A stretch of DNA of 35,235 nt from CALFXN01 sp937957815 (GTDB taxonomy: Bacteria; Synergistota; Synergistia; Synergistales; Aminobacteriaceae): assembly GCA_036788195.1 (NCBI GenBank), contig DAIQNX010000030.1, positions 1 to 35,235 on the forward strand, in the 5' to 3' direction. Every line of letters starts with the position of its first letter. Position 1 is the first letter of the stretch. The notes under the pieces are model-generated. The model worked only from the letters and a program-made list of their open reading frames with translations, ran no database searches and was not told the DNA's origin. This document shows, piece after piece, positions 22,391 through 31,743 of the stretch. A program made the translations under genes and the position numbers.

Positions 22391-23348
22391 AAATCTCGTC
22401 AAGCTCTACCCCGTCCGGACGGGGGGCTTCTTCGGACAGCGGAAGGCCTTTCTCCGCGCCGTCGACGGCGTCTCGCTCTCGATCGAACGCGGGGAGACCC
22501 TGGGGCTCGTCGGCGAATCGGGAAGCGGGAAGTCGACGGTCGGGATGCTCTGCCTCGGCCTGCTCGAAAAGACGTCGGGAACGATCCGCTTCCTCGGCCG
22601 GCCGATCGAGGACTATGCGGCGCGCGACGCGTTGCTCTTCCGCCGGAAGGCGCAGATCGTCTTCCAGAATCCGTTCGCGTCGCTGAACCCGCGGATGATC
22701 GTCCGGAACGTCATCGGCCGCGTGCTCGAAATCCACGGCCTCGCGACCGGCGCGGACGTCGGCGACAGGGTCGGCGCGCTGCTGCGGGAGGTCGGCCTCC
22801 GCGAAGACCAGATGACGCGCTATCCGCACGAGTTCTCGGGAGGGCAGCGACAGCGAATCGCCGTCGCCCGGGCGCTCGCGCCGGATCCGGAACTCGTCGT
22901 TCTCGACGAGCCGACGTCGGCGCTCGACGTCTCCGTCCAGGCGCAGATCCTGAACCTGCTCCGGGACATCCAGGCCGCTCGCGGCCTCGCCTATCTCTTC
23001 ATCTCGCACAACCTCGCGGTCATCCGTCACGCGAGCCACCGCGTCGCCGTCATGTACCTCGGACGCCTCGTGGAAACGGCACGAAAGGACCATCTCTTCG
23101 CGCGTCCGCTGCACCCCTATACGAAGGCGCTCCTCGCAAGCGTCCCGAAGCCGTTCGTAACGGGCGACGACATCGAGGACGCGGTCATCTCGGGCGACAT
23201 CCCGAGCCCGCTCCGTCCGCCGTCCGGATGCCGCTTCCACACACGCTGCGCCTGCCCGGTCGACCGATGCTCGACCGAAGAACCCACGTGGAGGGAGGTG
23301 GAGCCGGGACACTGCGTTGCCTGTCACCGCGTCGGCGATATTCCGTGA
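22371..23348 (+). CDS. DppF/OppF-type ABC ATPase
   Basis: This 325-residue second ATPase has Walker A GESGSGKS, Q-loop FQNPFASLNPR, signature FSGGQRQR, Walker B LVVLDEP and switch histidine LFISHNLAV, and a C-terminal tail with Cys (GCRFHTRC, CSTEEP, CVACH). The ATG at 22371 is preferred because GAGGTGG lies just upstream; it overlaps the end of the upstream gene by 20 bases. An in-frame ATG at 22350 would add seven residues. Tail and length are typical of F-type subunits. It completes the ATPase pair. Confidence 0.95.
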   Translation: MPVLDAENLVKLYPVRTGGFFGQRKAFLRAVDGVSLSIERGETLGLVGESGSGKSTVGMLCLGLLEKTSGTIRFLGRPIEDYAARDALLFRRKAQIVFQNPFASLNPRMIVRNVIGRVLEIHGLATGADVGDRVGALLREVGLREDQMTRYPHEFSGGQRQRIAVARALAPDPELVVLDEPTSALDVSVQAQILNLLRDIQAARGLAYLFISHNLAVIRHASHRVAVMYLGRLVETARKDHLFARPLHPYTKALLASVPKPFVTGDDIEDAVISGDIPSPLRPPSGCRFHTRCACPVDRCSTEEPTWREVEPGHCVACHRVGDIP

Positions 23349-23387
23349 CATCGAAAGACGAAACCGTGAAGGAGGCTGAGTGATCCA

Positions 23388-24959
23388 ATGAAATCCCGTT
23401 TCCGGATTGCGATACTGTGCGCGTTCGTTCTGGTTCTCGCGGCCGCTCCGGCGTTTGCGGCCGGCGTGGTCCTGAAGGTCGGCCAGGGCGCCGAGCCCGT
23501 CGAACTGGATCCGCAGAACATCACGGATAACCCGTCCGAAGAGGTCTGCCACAATATCTACGAGGGGCTCGTCGGCTTCGACGTGAAGGACGACAAGCTC
23601 GTCATCGCCCCTCGCCTCGCGGACACGTGGGAGGTCACCCCGGACGGAAAGACGTGGACCTTCCATCTCAAGAAGGGCGTCGTCTTCCACAGCGGCGCGC
23701 CGTTCGACGCGACGGCCGTCAAGAAGAACTTCGACCGGCTCATCGGCGGGAACTACAAGCGCACCTCGCTCTTCAAGCCCATCCTCTCCGAAGTGAGGGT
23801 CGTCGATCCCCAGACCGTCCAGTTCATCCTGAGCCAGTCCTTCGGTCCGTTCATTCACACGATGTGCCATACCGCCGGACTCATCATCGACCCGACGCTC
23901 ATCGACTCGAAGGCCGAAATCAAGAAAAACCCCTCGGGCACCGGCCCGTTCAAGTTCGTCAACTGGCAGAAGGGCGACAATATCACCGTCATGGCGTTCG
24001 ACAAATACCGCGAGGGCAAGCCGAAGGTCGACACGGTCGTCTTCATGACCATTCCGGACGACAACGCCCGGACCATGCAGCTCGAGACGGGTGAGCTCGA
24101 CATCGCCGAGCGGATCGCCACGTTCGAGGTCGAGCGGCTGAAGAAGAACGCGGACATCAAGCTCACGATCCAGCCCGGGATGCGCGTCATGTACGTCGCG
24201 ATAAACGCGCAGCACCCGATCCTCAAGGACATGCGGATCCGCCAGGCGTTCAACTACGCCGTGGACCGCGCCGCGATCTGCGCGAACATCATGAAGGGCT
24301 TCGCGCACCCGATCGATTCGCCGATGGCGTTCGCCGTCAACGGCTACGCACCCGTCAAGGGATACACCTACGACCCGGCGAAGGCGAAGGCGCTTCTCGC
24401 CGAGGCCGGATGGAAAGATTCCGACGGAGACAAGATCCTCGACAAGGACGGGAAGAAACTCGAGGTCACGTTCTGGTCGCCGAGCGGCCGCTACCCGATG
24501 GATTACAAGGTCGCGGAGGCGATCCAGGCATACCTCAAGGCCGTCGGCGCCGACGTGAAGCTCTCGACGATGGACTGGGCCGCGTTCCTTTCGGAAACGT
24601 CCCGGAAGCCCGAGGAGACGAAGTCGCAGATGATCCTCATGGGCTGGTCCCCCTCGACGGGCGATGCCGACTGGGTGCTCCGTCCGATGTTCCACACGAA
24701 CCAGTGGGTCCCTGGCGGCAACAACCGTTCCTTCTACTCGAACGCCGAGGCCGACAAGTACATCGATGTCGGCATGACCGAAAACGACCCCGCGAAACGC
24801 ATCGAAGCCTACACGAAGGCGCAGGAGATCATCGTCCGCGAAGCCGCGTGGATCACGCTCTACGTCCTCGACAACGTCAACGGCCGCAGGGCGAACATCG
24901 AGGGGCTCGTCGAGTCCCCGCTCGAACTCCTCTTCATCAAAAACGTCGTGAAGAAGTAG
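23388..24959 (+). CDS. DppA/OppA-type extracellular substrate-binding protein (SBP family 5)
   Basis: This 523-residue protein has a cleaved signal peptide (~1-25, APAFA-AG) without a lipobox Cys, then the cluster C binding-protein fold. Typical family stretches are VGQGAEPVELDPQN, EVCHNIYEGLVGFD, WTFHLKKGVVFHSGAPFDATAVKKNFDR, GTGPFKF and IRQAFNYAVDRAAI. Lack of a lipid anchor suggests a free periplasmic protein, fitting a diderm envelope. It binds the peptide, glutathione or nickel ligand that the four preceding genes import; the ligand cannot be read. A strong GAAGGAGG site precedes the ATG. It closes the operon before the hairpin at 24989. Confidence 0.95.
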   Translation: MKSRFRIAILCAFVLVLAAAPAFAAGVVLKVGQGAEPVELDPQNITDNPSEEVCHNIYEGLVGFDVKDDKLVIAPRLADTWEVTPDGKTWTFHLKKGVVFHSGAPFDATAVKKNFDRLIGGNYKRTSLFKPILSEVRVVDPQTVQFILSQSFGPFIHTMCHTAGLIIDPTLIDSKAEIKKNPSGTGPFKFVNWQKGDNITVMAFDKYREGKPKVDTVVFMTIPDDNARTMQLETGELDIAERIATFEVERLKKNADIKLTIQPGMRVMYVAINAQHPILKDMRIRQAFNYAVDRAAICANIMKGFAHPIDSPMAFAVNGYAPVKGYTYDPAKAKALLAEAGWKDSDGDKILDKDGKKLEVTFWSPSGRYPMDYKVAEAIQAYLKAVGADVKLSTMDWAAFLSETSRKPEETKSQMILMGWSPSTGDADWVLRPMFHTNQWVPGGNNRSFYSNAEADKYIDVGMTENDPAKRIEAYTKAQEIIVREAAWITLYVLDNVNGRRANIEGLVESPLELLFIKNVVKK

Positions 24960-24988
24960 CTCTGGCGCGGGCCATCCGCCGCATGACA

Positions 24989-25031
24989 AACGACAGGCCC
25001 CGGGGCGTTTCGGGCTCCGGGGTCTGTCGTT
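24989..25031. terminator. Hairpin terminator between convergent units
   Basis: AACGACAG-g-CCCCGG pairs with CCGGGG-t-CTGTCGTT (15 pairs with one G.T) about 30 bases after the binding-protein gene and 40 bases beyond the stop of the convergent beta-helix gene. It is symmetric and has no long T run, so it probably acts in both directions. Confidence 0.7.
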
Positions 25032-25071
25032 CGTCCCGCCGACGCATCGCCCCGTACGTACACGCGATCCT

Positions 25072-28000
25072 TCACCTGCGGTCTCCGCTGCGTCCACTCC
25101 GCAGGAAAAGCGGCAGGACAAGCAGCGCCATGACCGGAGCGAAACCGCCGGAACACCCTCCGCCGCTGCCCATCTCTCCAGAGGAGGGCATGGGTGACGT
25201 ACCTCCCTTCCGGTACGTCACAACCACAGAAGCGACGTGGGAAGAAACGCTCCCGTTCACTGCTCCATCCTCGTCGGTAACGCCGCCATCCCGAACCGTG
25301 AAGGCACAGCTCCTCTTTCCCCCTTCGGGATCAAGTGCGATGCAGGCGACGTGCTGCATCGCGTACGCTGCGGAGTCGCCGCGTTCGTCAAAGGTCCGCA
25401 AGAGTACGAAGACCTCCGAAGCGTAATCCGGAGACGTGGAACCATAGGTGAACTCGATCCGGAACGCAATGTCCGGACTTTCAGGAGCGGAACGGTCTTC
25501 GGGCAAGAACGTCGAAGTGACGGAAAAGAACCGCACGAGTCCGGCATTGTAGTCGCCTGCGGCGATCGCCTCGGGATTCGTCCGCAGGAGACAGTCCTTC
25601 AGAGCTTCCGAGGAGAGGACGTCCCACGAAACCGTCGGGCCCGCTATGTCCGACGAGGAGACGATGATTCCCCCGCCGAACCCGCTGACCCAGATCCATG
25701 GCGGAATGACGACGGGAGACGGGCTGGGGGTCGGCGTGGGGGTCGACGCTCCGGACGGCGCGAGAGATGATGTCGGTCCCCCGGGCGTCGGACTCACCGG
25801 GAGTGACGTCGGCGCAAGGGTAGGCGTCGGAACTCCGGACGGAAACGGAACAACCGTCGGGGTGGGCGATCCGGGCGTCGGACCCGTCGGGGTCGGCGTC
25901 GGCGTCATGGTCGGGGTCGGCGCATATTCGTAGGCCCCGATGTCGTAGCCCTTGAGCATGGGTCTGCTGACGCCCCGCTGGTCCGCATCGGGAGCGCCGA
26001 AGGATGTCCCGGCGTCGATGGCGGAGCTGCCATCCCGAAGCGCGCAGGTTTCGGTGAGGCCTCCGTTGTCCGCGGGCGGCAGTAGCAGCGGATCCCCCGA
26101 GACGATGTGATTCGCGGCGTCGGTCGCGGCGTCGCACCCTCCACGGACCACGCAGTACGTCACCGTCGGGGAGCCGCCGTCGATCGCGAGATCCCTCCCG
26201 TCTCCATCCCAGAGGATGCAGTTGGTCACGACGGGGGCGCCCTCATCGTTGTACATGCCGCCGCCATCGGCGGCCTCGTTCCCCGAGAACGTGCAGTTCA
26301 CGACCGCGGGACTGCTGTCGGAATTGAACATGCCTCCTCCGGTGCTGTTGGCGGCATCTTGGGCGATATTTTCCACAAACGTGCAATTCGTCACCTTCGG
26401 GGCGGCCGACATATTCCACATTCCGGCGCCGTCGTAGGCGGCGACGTTCTCCGAGAACGTGCAACCGCTCACCGTCGGCCTGCCGCCATCCCCGTTTCCC
26501 ATGCCGCCGCCGAAGCGGGCGCCGTTGCGTTCGAACGTGCAGGCGGTCACCTCGGGGCCGCTTTTGACGTCCCTGTTGTACATTCCACCGCCGACAAGGT
26601 AGCTTGAGTTGTTCCTGAAGACGCACCCCGTCACCTTCGGGCTGCCCTTTTCGTTGTACATCCCGCCGCCGTAGAAATCGGCGTAGTTGTCCTCGAAAAT
26701 GCAGCCGGCAACCGTGGGGCTTCCTTCGAAGATATATATTCCGCCGCCGTAGTTGTCGCTGTTCATGATATTCCTGTACGCATAGCCTCCGGTGACGACG
26801 AAGCCGTCGAGAACCGCCGTCCCGTCCGCGCCGCCTCCGGTCACGACGTGGTAGCTGTTGTCCGTGGAGAGCGCCTTATTCCCGATATTGCCCGAGAGAA
26901 TCGTGACGTGCGTCGCCGGGTTCCGTTCTTCCCTGGAATTCTCGGTTCCCGCGAACCCTCCGTAGAGCGCCACGCCCGTCTTCAGGGCAAACGAGACGGC
27001 CCGATCCGTTCCCATGGTGGGTTTGTAGGTCCCTTCCGCCACCCAGATCTCCGTAACCGCCACGGCGCCGCTCAAGCCCCCCCGCAGGTCCGACGAGGCC
27101 CAGGCGTGATCCCAGTCGTTGCCGTCGCGTCCCGCTGCGCCGCCGTTTTCCGTGACGTACCTCCGTTTCAGCGAGGGAACCGGCGTCGGCGCAGGCGTCG
27201 GCGTCGGGGTCGGAATGGGGACGGGCGTGGGTGCGGGGGCGCCGTACTCGAACGCGCCGATGTCGAAACTTCCCCCTGCGGGATACGGCCGCGGCGCGCC
27301 CCGCTGGTCCGTGGCGGGGGCGCCTGAGGACGTCCCGGCGTCGATGGCGGAGCCGCCGTCCCGGATCGCGAACGTCTCGACGCCGCCGCCGAGGTCAGCC
27401 AATCCCGTAAGTAACGGATCCCCCGAAACGATGTGGTTCAACGCATCGGTCGCCGGATCGCACCCCCCTTCGACGACGCAGTACGTCACAGTCGGAGTCG
27501 CCGGAAAACAGTCGGGGTCGGCGACGATCTCGCCCTCTTCGTCGCCCCAGAAGATGCAGTTGGTCACGACGGAGCTGTCGCCGCAGAGGCGTATGCCGCC
27601 GCCGCGGCCGCTGTCGATGGCTTCGTTGCCGGAAAAGGTGCAGTTGGTTATCGTGCAGCCGCTGCTGATGCTCATGCCTCCGCCCCGATTGGCGACATTG
27701 TCCGCGAACGTGCAGTTCGTAATCGTAACGGCGCCGACGACGGCCATTCCGGCGCCGAAGCTGGAACGGTTTCGCAGAAAAGTGCAGCCTGCAAGTGCGG
27801 CTCCCCTTTGGCAGTAGACGCCGCCTCCGGCGTAGGACGCCTCGTTGTCCGCGAAGGTGCAGCCGGTCACTGCGGAAGCGCTGTTGTATCCCGTGAACAT
27901 GCCGCCGCCCATGCTCGAGGTCCTGTTGCCCGCGAAGACGCAGCCGCTCACCGCGGGGCGGCCGAAATTGGCGTTGTACATGCCGCCCCCCTGGTCGTCG

Positions 28001-28584
28001 GCGTAGTTGTTCGCAAATCTGCAGGCGGTCACCGTGGGGCGACTGGAGGAGTCGTTATACATCCCGCCGCCGTTTCCGTTCTCCCCGATATCGTCCGCGT
28101 TTCCGTCGGCGACGGTGAATCCGTCCAGAATCGCCGTCTCGTCCGCGCCGCCGCCACGAATCACATGGTAGCTGTTATCCGAAGCGCTCCCCGTATCGCC
28201 GATGTTTCCCGAAAGCGTGACGACATTCGCCGCCGCGTCCCGCTGCCCCCGTTCCGTTTCCGCGCCCGAGAAGCCGCCGTACAGGGCGACGCCGCTTTTC
28301 AGCACGAAGGAAACGGTGCGATCCGTTCCCGCGGTCGGCTTGTAGATTCCGGCCGCCACCCAGATCTCGTCGCCGGTCACAGCCGCCGTCAACGCATCTT
28401 GCAGGTCCGTGAACGCGTCCGTCCACGATGTTCCGTCGTTCGATCCGCCCGCTCCGGCGTCCACATAGCGGATCTGCGCTCCTTCGGCAACCTCCGGGCG
28501 CACGGGAATCGCCCCGATGCCCGACGCCAGGAGGACTGCAATACATATCGCCGTTTTCAAGAATCCGGACAGTATTTTCCTCAA
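25072..28584 (-). CDS. Large secreted tandem parallel beta-helix protein with Synergist-CTERM tail
   Basis: This 1170-residue protein has a signal peptide (~1-36) and then two similar modules (~38-445 and ~468-888). Each opens with a YVD/YVT...NDG...W block and GTYKPT-GTDR...GVALYGGF, followed by right-handed parallel beta-helix rungs marked by repeated GGGMYN, VTGCxF and TNCTF units, and closes with DQRG...DIGAFEYG. Pro/Thr-rich linkers join module 1 to 2 (~445-468) and module 2 to a C-terminal domain (~888-961). The end is GSGGGCSGG, a hydrophobic segment and a basic tail, as in the two proteases. Related proteins are adhesins or polysaccharide lyases; no catalytic set is recognised, so adhesin or surface layer is more likely. 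Translation starts at a TTG with GGGAGAT 8 bases upstream; no ATG is available in frame. Confidence 0.88.
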   Translation of the reverse strand: MRKILSGFLKTAICIAVLLASGIGAIPVRPEVAEGAQIRYVDAGAGGSNDGTSWTDAFTDLQDALTAAVTGDEIWVAAGIYKPTAGTDRTVSFVLKSGVALYGGFSGAETERGQRDAAANVVTLSGNIGDTGSASDNSYHVIRGGGADETAILDGFTVADGNADDIGENGNGGGMYNDSSSRPTVTACRFANNYADDQGGGMYNANFGRPAVSGCVFAGNRTSSMGGGMFTGYNSASAVTGCTFADNEASYAGGGVYCQRGAALAGCTFLRNRSSFGAGMAVVGAVTITNCTFADNVANRGGGMSISSGCTITNCTFSGNEAIDSGRGGGIRLCGDSSVVTNCIFWGDEEGEIVADPDCFPATPTVTYCVVEGGCDPATDALNHIVSGDPLLTGLADLGGGVETFAIRDGGSAIDAGTSSGAPATDQRGAPRPYPAGGSFDIGAFEYGAPAPTPVPIPTPTPTPAPTPVPSLKRRYVTENGGAAGRDGNDWDHAWASSDLRGGLSGAVAVTEIWVAEGTYKPTMGTDRAVSFALKTGVALYGGFAGTENSREERNPATHVTILSGNIGNKALSTDNSYHVVTGGGADGTAVLDGFVVTGGYAYRNIMNSDNYGGGIYIFEGSPTVAGCIFEDNYADFYGGGMYNEKGSPKVTGCVFRNNSSYLVGGGMYNRDVKSGPEVTACTFERNGARFGGGMGNGDGGRPTVSGCTFSENVAAYDGAGMWNMSAAPKVTNCTFVENIAQDAANSTGGGMFNSDSSPAVVNCTFSGNEAADGGGMYNDEGAPVVTNCILWDGDGRDLAIDGGSPTVTYCVVRGGCDAATDAANHIVSGDPLLLPPADNGGLTETCALRDGSSAIDAGTSFGAPDADQRGVSRPMLKGYDIGAYEYAPTPTMTPTPTPTGPTPGSPTPTVVPFPSGVPTPTLAPTSLPVSPTPGGPTSSLAPSGASTPTPTPSPSPVVIPPWIWVSGFGGGIIVSSSDIAGPTVSWDVLSSEALKDCLLRTNPEAIAAGDYNAGLVRFFSVTSTFLPEDRSAPESPDIAFRIEFTYGSTSPDYASEVFVLLRTFDERGDSAAYAMQHVACIALDPEGGKRSCAFTVRDGGVTDEDGAVNGSVSSHVASVVVTYRKGGTSPMPSSGEMGSGGGCSGGFAPVMALLVLPLFLRSGRSGDRR

Positions 28585-28679
28585 CCTTTTCCATCTCCCG
28601 ATTTGGAGCGCTTATCCGACGATTGCATACAACCGCCGGATTCATCGACAGTGTATTTGAGAGCGGGCGATGAGTGCAG

Positions 28680-28742
28680 GGGGATTTCTTTCACCCCCCC
28701 AGGGGAGGGGGTATCGTTCCGCGTACATTTCGGCGGAACGAT
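28680..28742 (-). repeat. GC-rich palindromic element between the beta-helix gene and the NHLP operon
   Basis: ATCGTTCCGC (28713-28722) pairs perfectly with GCGGAACGAT (28733-28742) around a 10-base loop. Next to it, G and C tracts at 28680-28710 can form one or two further stems. It lies between the NHLP operon end and the next gene on the same strand. It could end the NHLP transcript or be an intergenic repeat element. The 262-base interval (28585-28846) has no convincing gene or clear promoter. Confidence 0.45.
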
Positions 28743-28846
28743 CGCGGAAAAGCGCATGGGAGCGGGTCCATGCGGCGGACATCCATAGGAACACCCCGGT
28801 CTTCGCACCGGCCATGGCGATACCCCGAATTTCGCGGAGCGTGCGC

Positions 28847-31723
28847 CTACATCGTCTGCCTTTTAACCAGCTCAGCGAAGAGGCCTCCCTTCGAGAGAAG
28901 CCCGTCGTAGGTTCCCTCCTCGACGAGGGAACCGTCGTCGAGGACGAGTATCCGGTCCGCGCCGACGATCGTCGAGAGCCGGTGCGCGATGACGACCCGC
29001 GTCGCGGGGATGTTTTCGAGACTCCGGCTGATCGTCGCCTGCGTCCTGTTGTCGAGCGCGCTCGTGGCCTCGTCGAAGATGAGGACGTGCGGCGCGCCCG
29101 CGATGGCCCGCGCGACGAGGAGCCGCTGCTTCTGGCCGCCCGAGATCGTGTTCGCCCCGTCCGTGATGACCGTGTGGATTCCCATGGGCATCGCGGCGAT
29201 GTCCTCCTCCATTCCGGCCATCCGGAGGGCGTCCTGGACCTGTTCGACCGAGAGCGGCCGCGAGCACCGGACGTTCGACAGGATGTCGCCCGGAAGGAGC
29301 CCGCCGCTCTGAAGGACGACGCCGATCTGCCTCCGGAGCTTTCCGAGATCGAGTTCGCCCAAGGCCTTCCCGTCGTAGAAGACGCTCCCCGATTCCGGCC
29401 GGTCGAACCCGAGAAGGAGCCGCACGAGCGTCGACTTTCCCGCCCCCGACGGCCCGACGACGGCGACGAATTCGCCCGGTTCGATGTGAAACGAGAGTCC
29501 CTTGAGGACCGCGGGGCCGTCGCTCCGGTAGCGGAAGAAGACGTGCTCGAAGTCGATCCGCCCGGCGAGGTCCCCCGGATCGGTCTTGAGTTCCCCTGTC
29601 TCCGGCTCGGATTCGAGGATCGGCGCGAGATTCTCGACCGTCGGCAGCATGTTCAGCGTCCCCGTCGCCGACCGGAGGATCTGGAAGAACGCCGTCTGGA
29701 GCGCCCCGAACGCAGACCAGAAGGCCATGAACCGCCCCGTGTCGTACGAGCCGTCGTCGGCGCTCCAGCGGATCAGGACGTAGAGGATGACCATCGAGAC
29801 GCACAGCGGGAAGAACGCGAGCAGCGTGTTGAGGCCGACCTCGAGGCGTCTCGCGCGCGTTCCCATGGTCCGCTGCGCGCCGAACAGCTCGGCCCACCGC
29901 GAAAACGACCGGTCCTCGGCGCCCGCGACCCTGATCTTGGCGATTCCGTTCAGGATCTGGAACGTGAGGCTCGACAGGCGGTTCTGGAGCGTCGCCATCC
30001 GTCGCTGGAAGCGGAGCTGCATGAGGTTCACGGCCGCCATGACCGCGCCCGGGACGACGAGGCACCCGAGGCCCGCGAGAGCGAGCTTCCAGTCGTACCA
30101 GAGCGACTGCCCGAGATGGAAGACGAGGAAGACGCTCTGGACGATGATGGTCTTCACGGTCCGGGAGACGGTCTCGCGAAGGAGGAAGACGCCGAGCGCC
30201 CTGTTCGCGAGGTCTCCGGCCGTCGTCTCCCGGAAGAACGTCACGGGCAGCCGGAGAATTCGGTCCCAGAGACCGGCCGAGACGTCGTGGTCGAGAACGG
30301 TTTCCGTCCGCAGAAAGGCCGCGCCGTTCGCGAGATGCAGCAGCCCCGTCGACAGCGCTACGGAGACGAGGATCGCGAAGAGCTGGAGCATCCGTCCGCG
30401 CTCGGCCTGCGGGATGACCTCGCCGAAGATGACGCGGTTGAGTTCCGGCGGGACGAGCCCGAGGGCCGCGAGGGCGACGGCGGTCGCGAAGAGGAACGCG
30501 ATGTCGCGCCCGGTCCCCTTCAGTCCGAAGCGGAAAAGATTCCATCCTTTCAGGGGCGAAGCGGGCAACGGGCGGTAGAGGTGGAAGGCGTCCGGCGAGA
30601 GCGTCGCCGCAATATCTTCGGTGACCGGATCGTCGGCGTCCCCGTCGACGATCCGGTAGCCGCCCCTCCCGGTCGGGATGAGCGCGACGGGCGACTCCCC
30701 GCGGAACGCGAGGAGCGGCGCCCCGTCCTTCGTCCACCAAGGGCCGGCGAGCGTCACGCTCCGGACTTTCACGTTCGCCGCAAACGCCAGATCGCTCACC
30801 GACTCACTCTCCTTCGCTCCGGAGAGCGGAGGGGGAATCTCGACGCCAAACGACGCGGCGGCCGTGGCGAAGGCCCGACGCAGGGGAGATTCCTCGCGGA
30901 CGGTGACGCGCCTGCGGCGGCGTCCCGAGAGCGCGGACGCGAGCATTTCGAGCGACGCGGAGAGCGCGCGCCTGCCGGCGGCCTGCATGTGCCGGAGCGT
31001 TCCGAGGTCGTCCGCCGCACGGAGCCGGGCGTTCATCGCGAGCGACGAGAAGACCATGCCGCAGAACGCGTCGAGCGCGGGAGCGAGCCGCCCCGAACGG
31101 ACGAGGTCTTCGGTCCTTCGCCCCGTCGCGACGCACGCTTCGAGCGGCATGATCCAGCAAGTGGAGGGAATCGCGAAAAGCCCGCTTTCGGGCGAGAGGT
31201 CCTCCGTGCCCGTGAAGAGCGCGAGTCCCTCCGAAAGCTCCGCCCAGAGCAGAGCGTCGCTTCCGGCCGCCCGGCCCGGTTCGAGCCGGACGCTCCCGAC
31301 GGCGAGCTTCTGCCGGATCCGCGGCTGCGGGACGATATCCTTGACGATGCCGCGCCCGAGCCCTTCGAGAAAGGCGTCGACAAGCGACGCAACGACGGCG
31401 GGGCCGTCGCCGTCCGTCTTCGAGAGGAGTTCGGCGCGTGCGACGCGCAGGACCCGCGTTCCGGGAATCCCGCCGGCCACGAGACCCATCGTCGCCCCGA
31501 GGAATCCGCCGTCGACGCCGAAAAGGACCTCTCCGGCGGCGGCGCGGAAGAGAAAGTCCCGTCCGCCCGTCTGGACGTCGCCGTCGCGCGCGGCGACGTA
31601 GACGTTGACCTCGCCGTCGAGGACGCACCACAGCGTCTCCGGGTTGTCGAGGAAGAACGGCGTCTTCCCCGTGATTTCGAGTTCGGTTCCCCGTGCGGCG
31701 AGTTCTTCGAAAAGCGCGATCAT
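28847..31723 (-). CDS. NHLP/NHLM-type bacteriocin export ABC transporter (permease-ATPase, no peptidase)
   Basis: This 958-residue protein has a long N-terminal part (~1-400) that begins like a cyclic-nucleotide-binding/cupin fold (LWCVLDGEVNVYV, ~31-43). It is followed by an ABC exporter transmembrane region (~405-690) and an ATPase domain with Walker A GPSGAGKS (757-764), signature SGGQKQ (861-866), Walker B LIFDEAT (881-887) and switch histidine in VVIAHRLST. This layout is the second transporter of NHLP leader-peptide systems, which export ribosomally made peptides with nitrile-hydratase-like or Nif11-like leaders. It lies 20 bases after the peptidase-transporter gene and is the last gene of the cassette. 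It would act in the cytoplasmic membrane, perhaps as a heterodimer partner or regulator of the first transporter. Confidence 0.9.
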   Translation of the reverse strand: MIALFEELAARGTELEITGKTPFFLDNPETLWCVLDGEVNVYVAARDGDVQTGGRDFLFRAAAGEVLFGVDGGFLGATMGLVAGGIPGTRVLRVARAELLSKTDGDGPAVVASLVDAFLEGLGRGIVKDIVPQPRIRQKLAVGSVRLEPGRAAGSDALLWAELSEGLALFTGTEDLSPESGLFAIPSTCWIMPLEACVATGRRTEDLVRSGRLAPALDAFCGMVFSSLAMNARLRAADDLGTLRHMQAAGRRALSASLEMLASALSGRRRRRVTVREESPLRRAFATAAASFGVEIPPPLSGAKESESVSDLAFAANVKVRSVTLAGPWWTKDGAPLLAFRGESPVALIPTGRGGYRIVDGDADDPVTEDIAATLSPDAFHLYRPLPASPLKGWNLFRFGLKGTGRDIAFLFATAVALAALGLVPPELNRVIFGEVIPQAERGRMLQLFAILVSVALSTGLLHLANGAAFLRTETVLDHDVSAGLWDRILRLPVTFFRETTAGDLANRALGVFLLRETVSRTVKTIIVQSVFLVFHLGQSLWYDWKLALAGLGCLVVPGAVMAAVNLMQLRFQRRMATLQNRLSSLTFQILNGIAKIRVAGAEDRSFSRWAELFGAQRTMGTRARRLEVGLNTLLAFFPLCVSMVILYVLIRWSADDGSYDTGRFMAFWSAFGALQTAFFQILRSATGTLNMLPTVENLAPILESEPETGELKTDPGDLAGRIDFEHVFFRYRSDGPAVLKGLSFHIEPGEFVAVVGPSGAGKSTLVRLLLGFDRPESGSVFYDGKALGELDLGKLRRQIGVVLQSGGLLPGDILSNVRCSRPLSVEQVQDALRMAGMEEDIAAMPMGIHTVITDGANTISGGQKQRLLVARAIAGAPHVLIFDEATSALDNRTQATISRSLENIPATRVVIAHRLSTIVGADRILVLDDGSLVEEGTYDGLLSKGGLFAELVKRQTM

Positions 31724-31743
31724 CGCACCGCTCCCTTTTCCGG

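Noticed and set aside
28581..28808. Short minus-strand open frame (75 codons) as a possible NHLP precursor peptide
   Set aside because: No leader-like sequence, no ribosome site, and it runs through hairpin-forming G/C tracts. It also lies downstream of the exporters.
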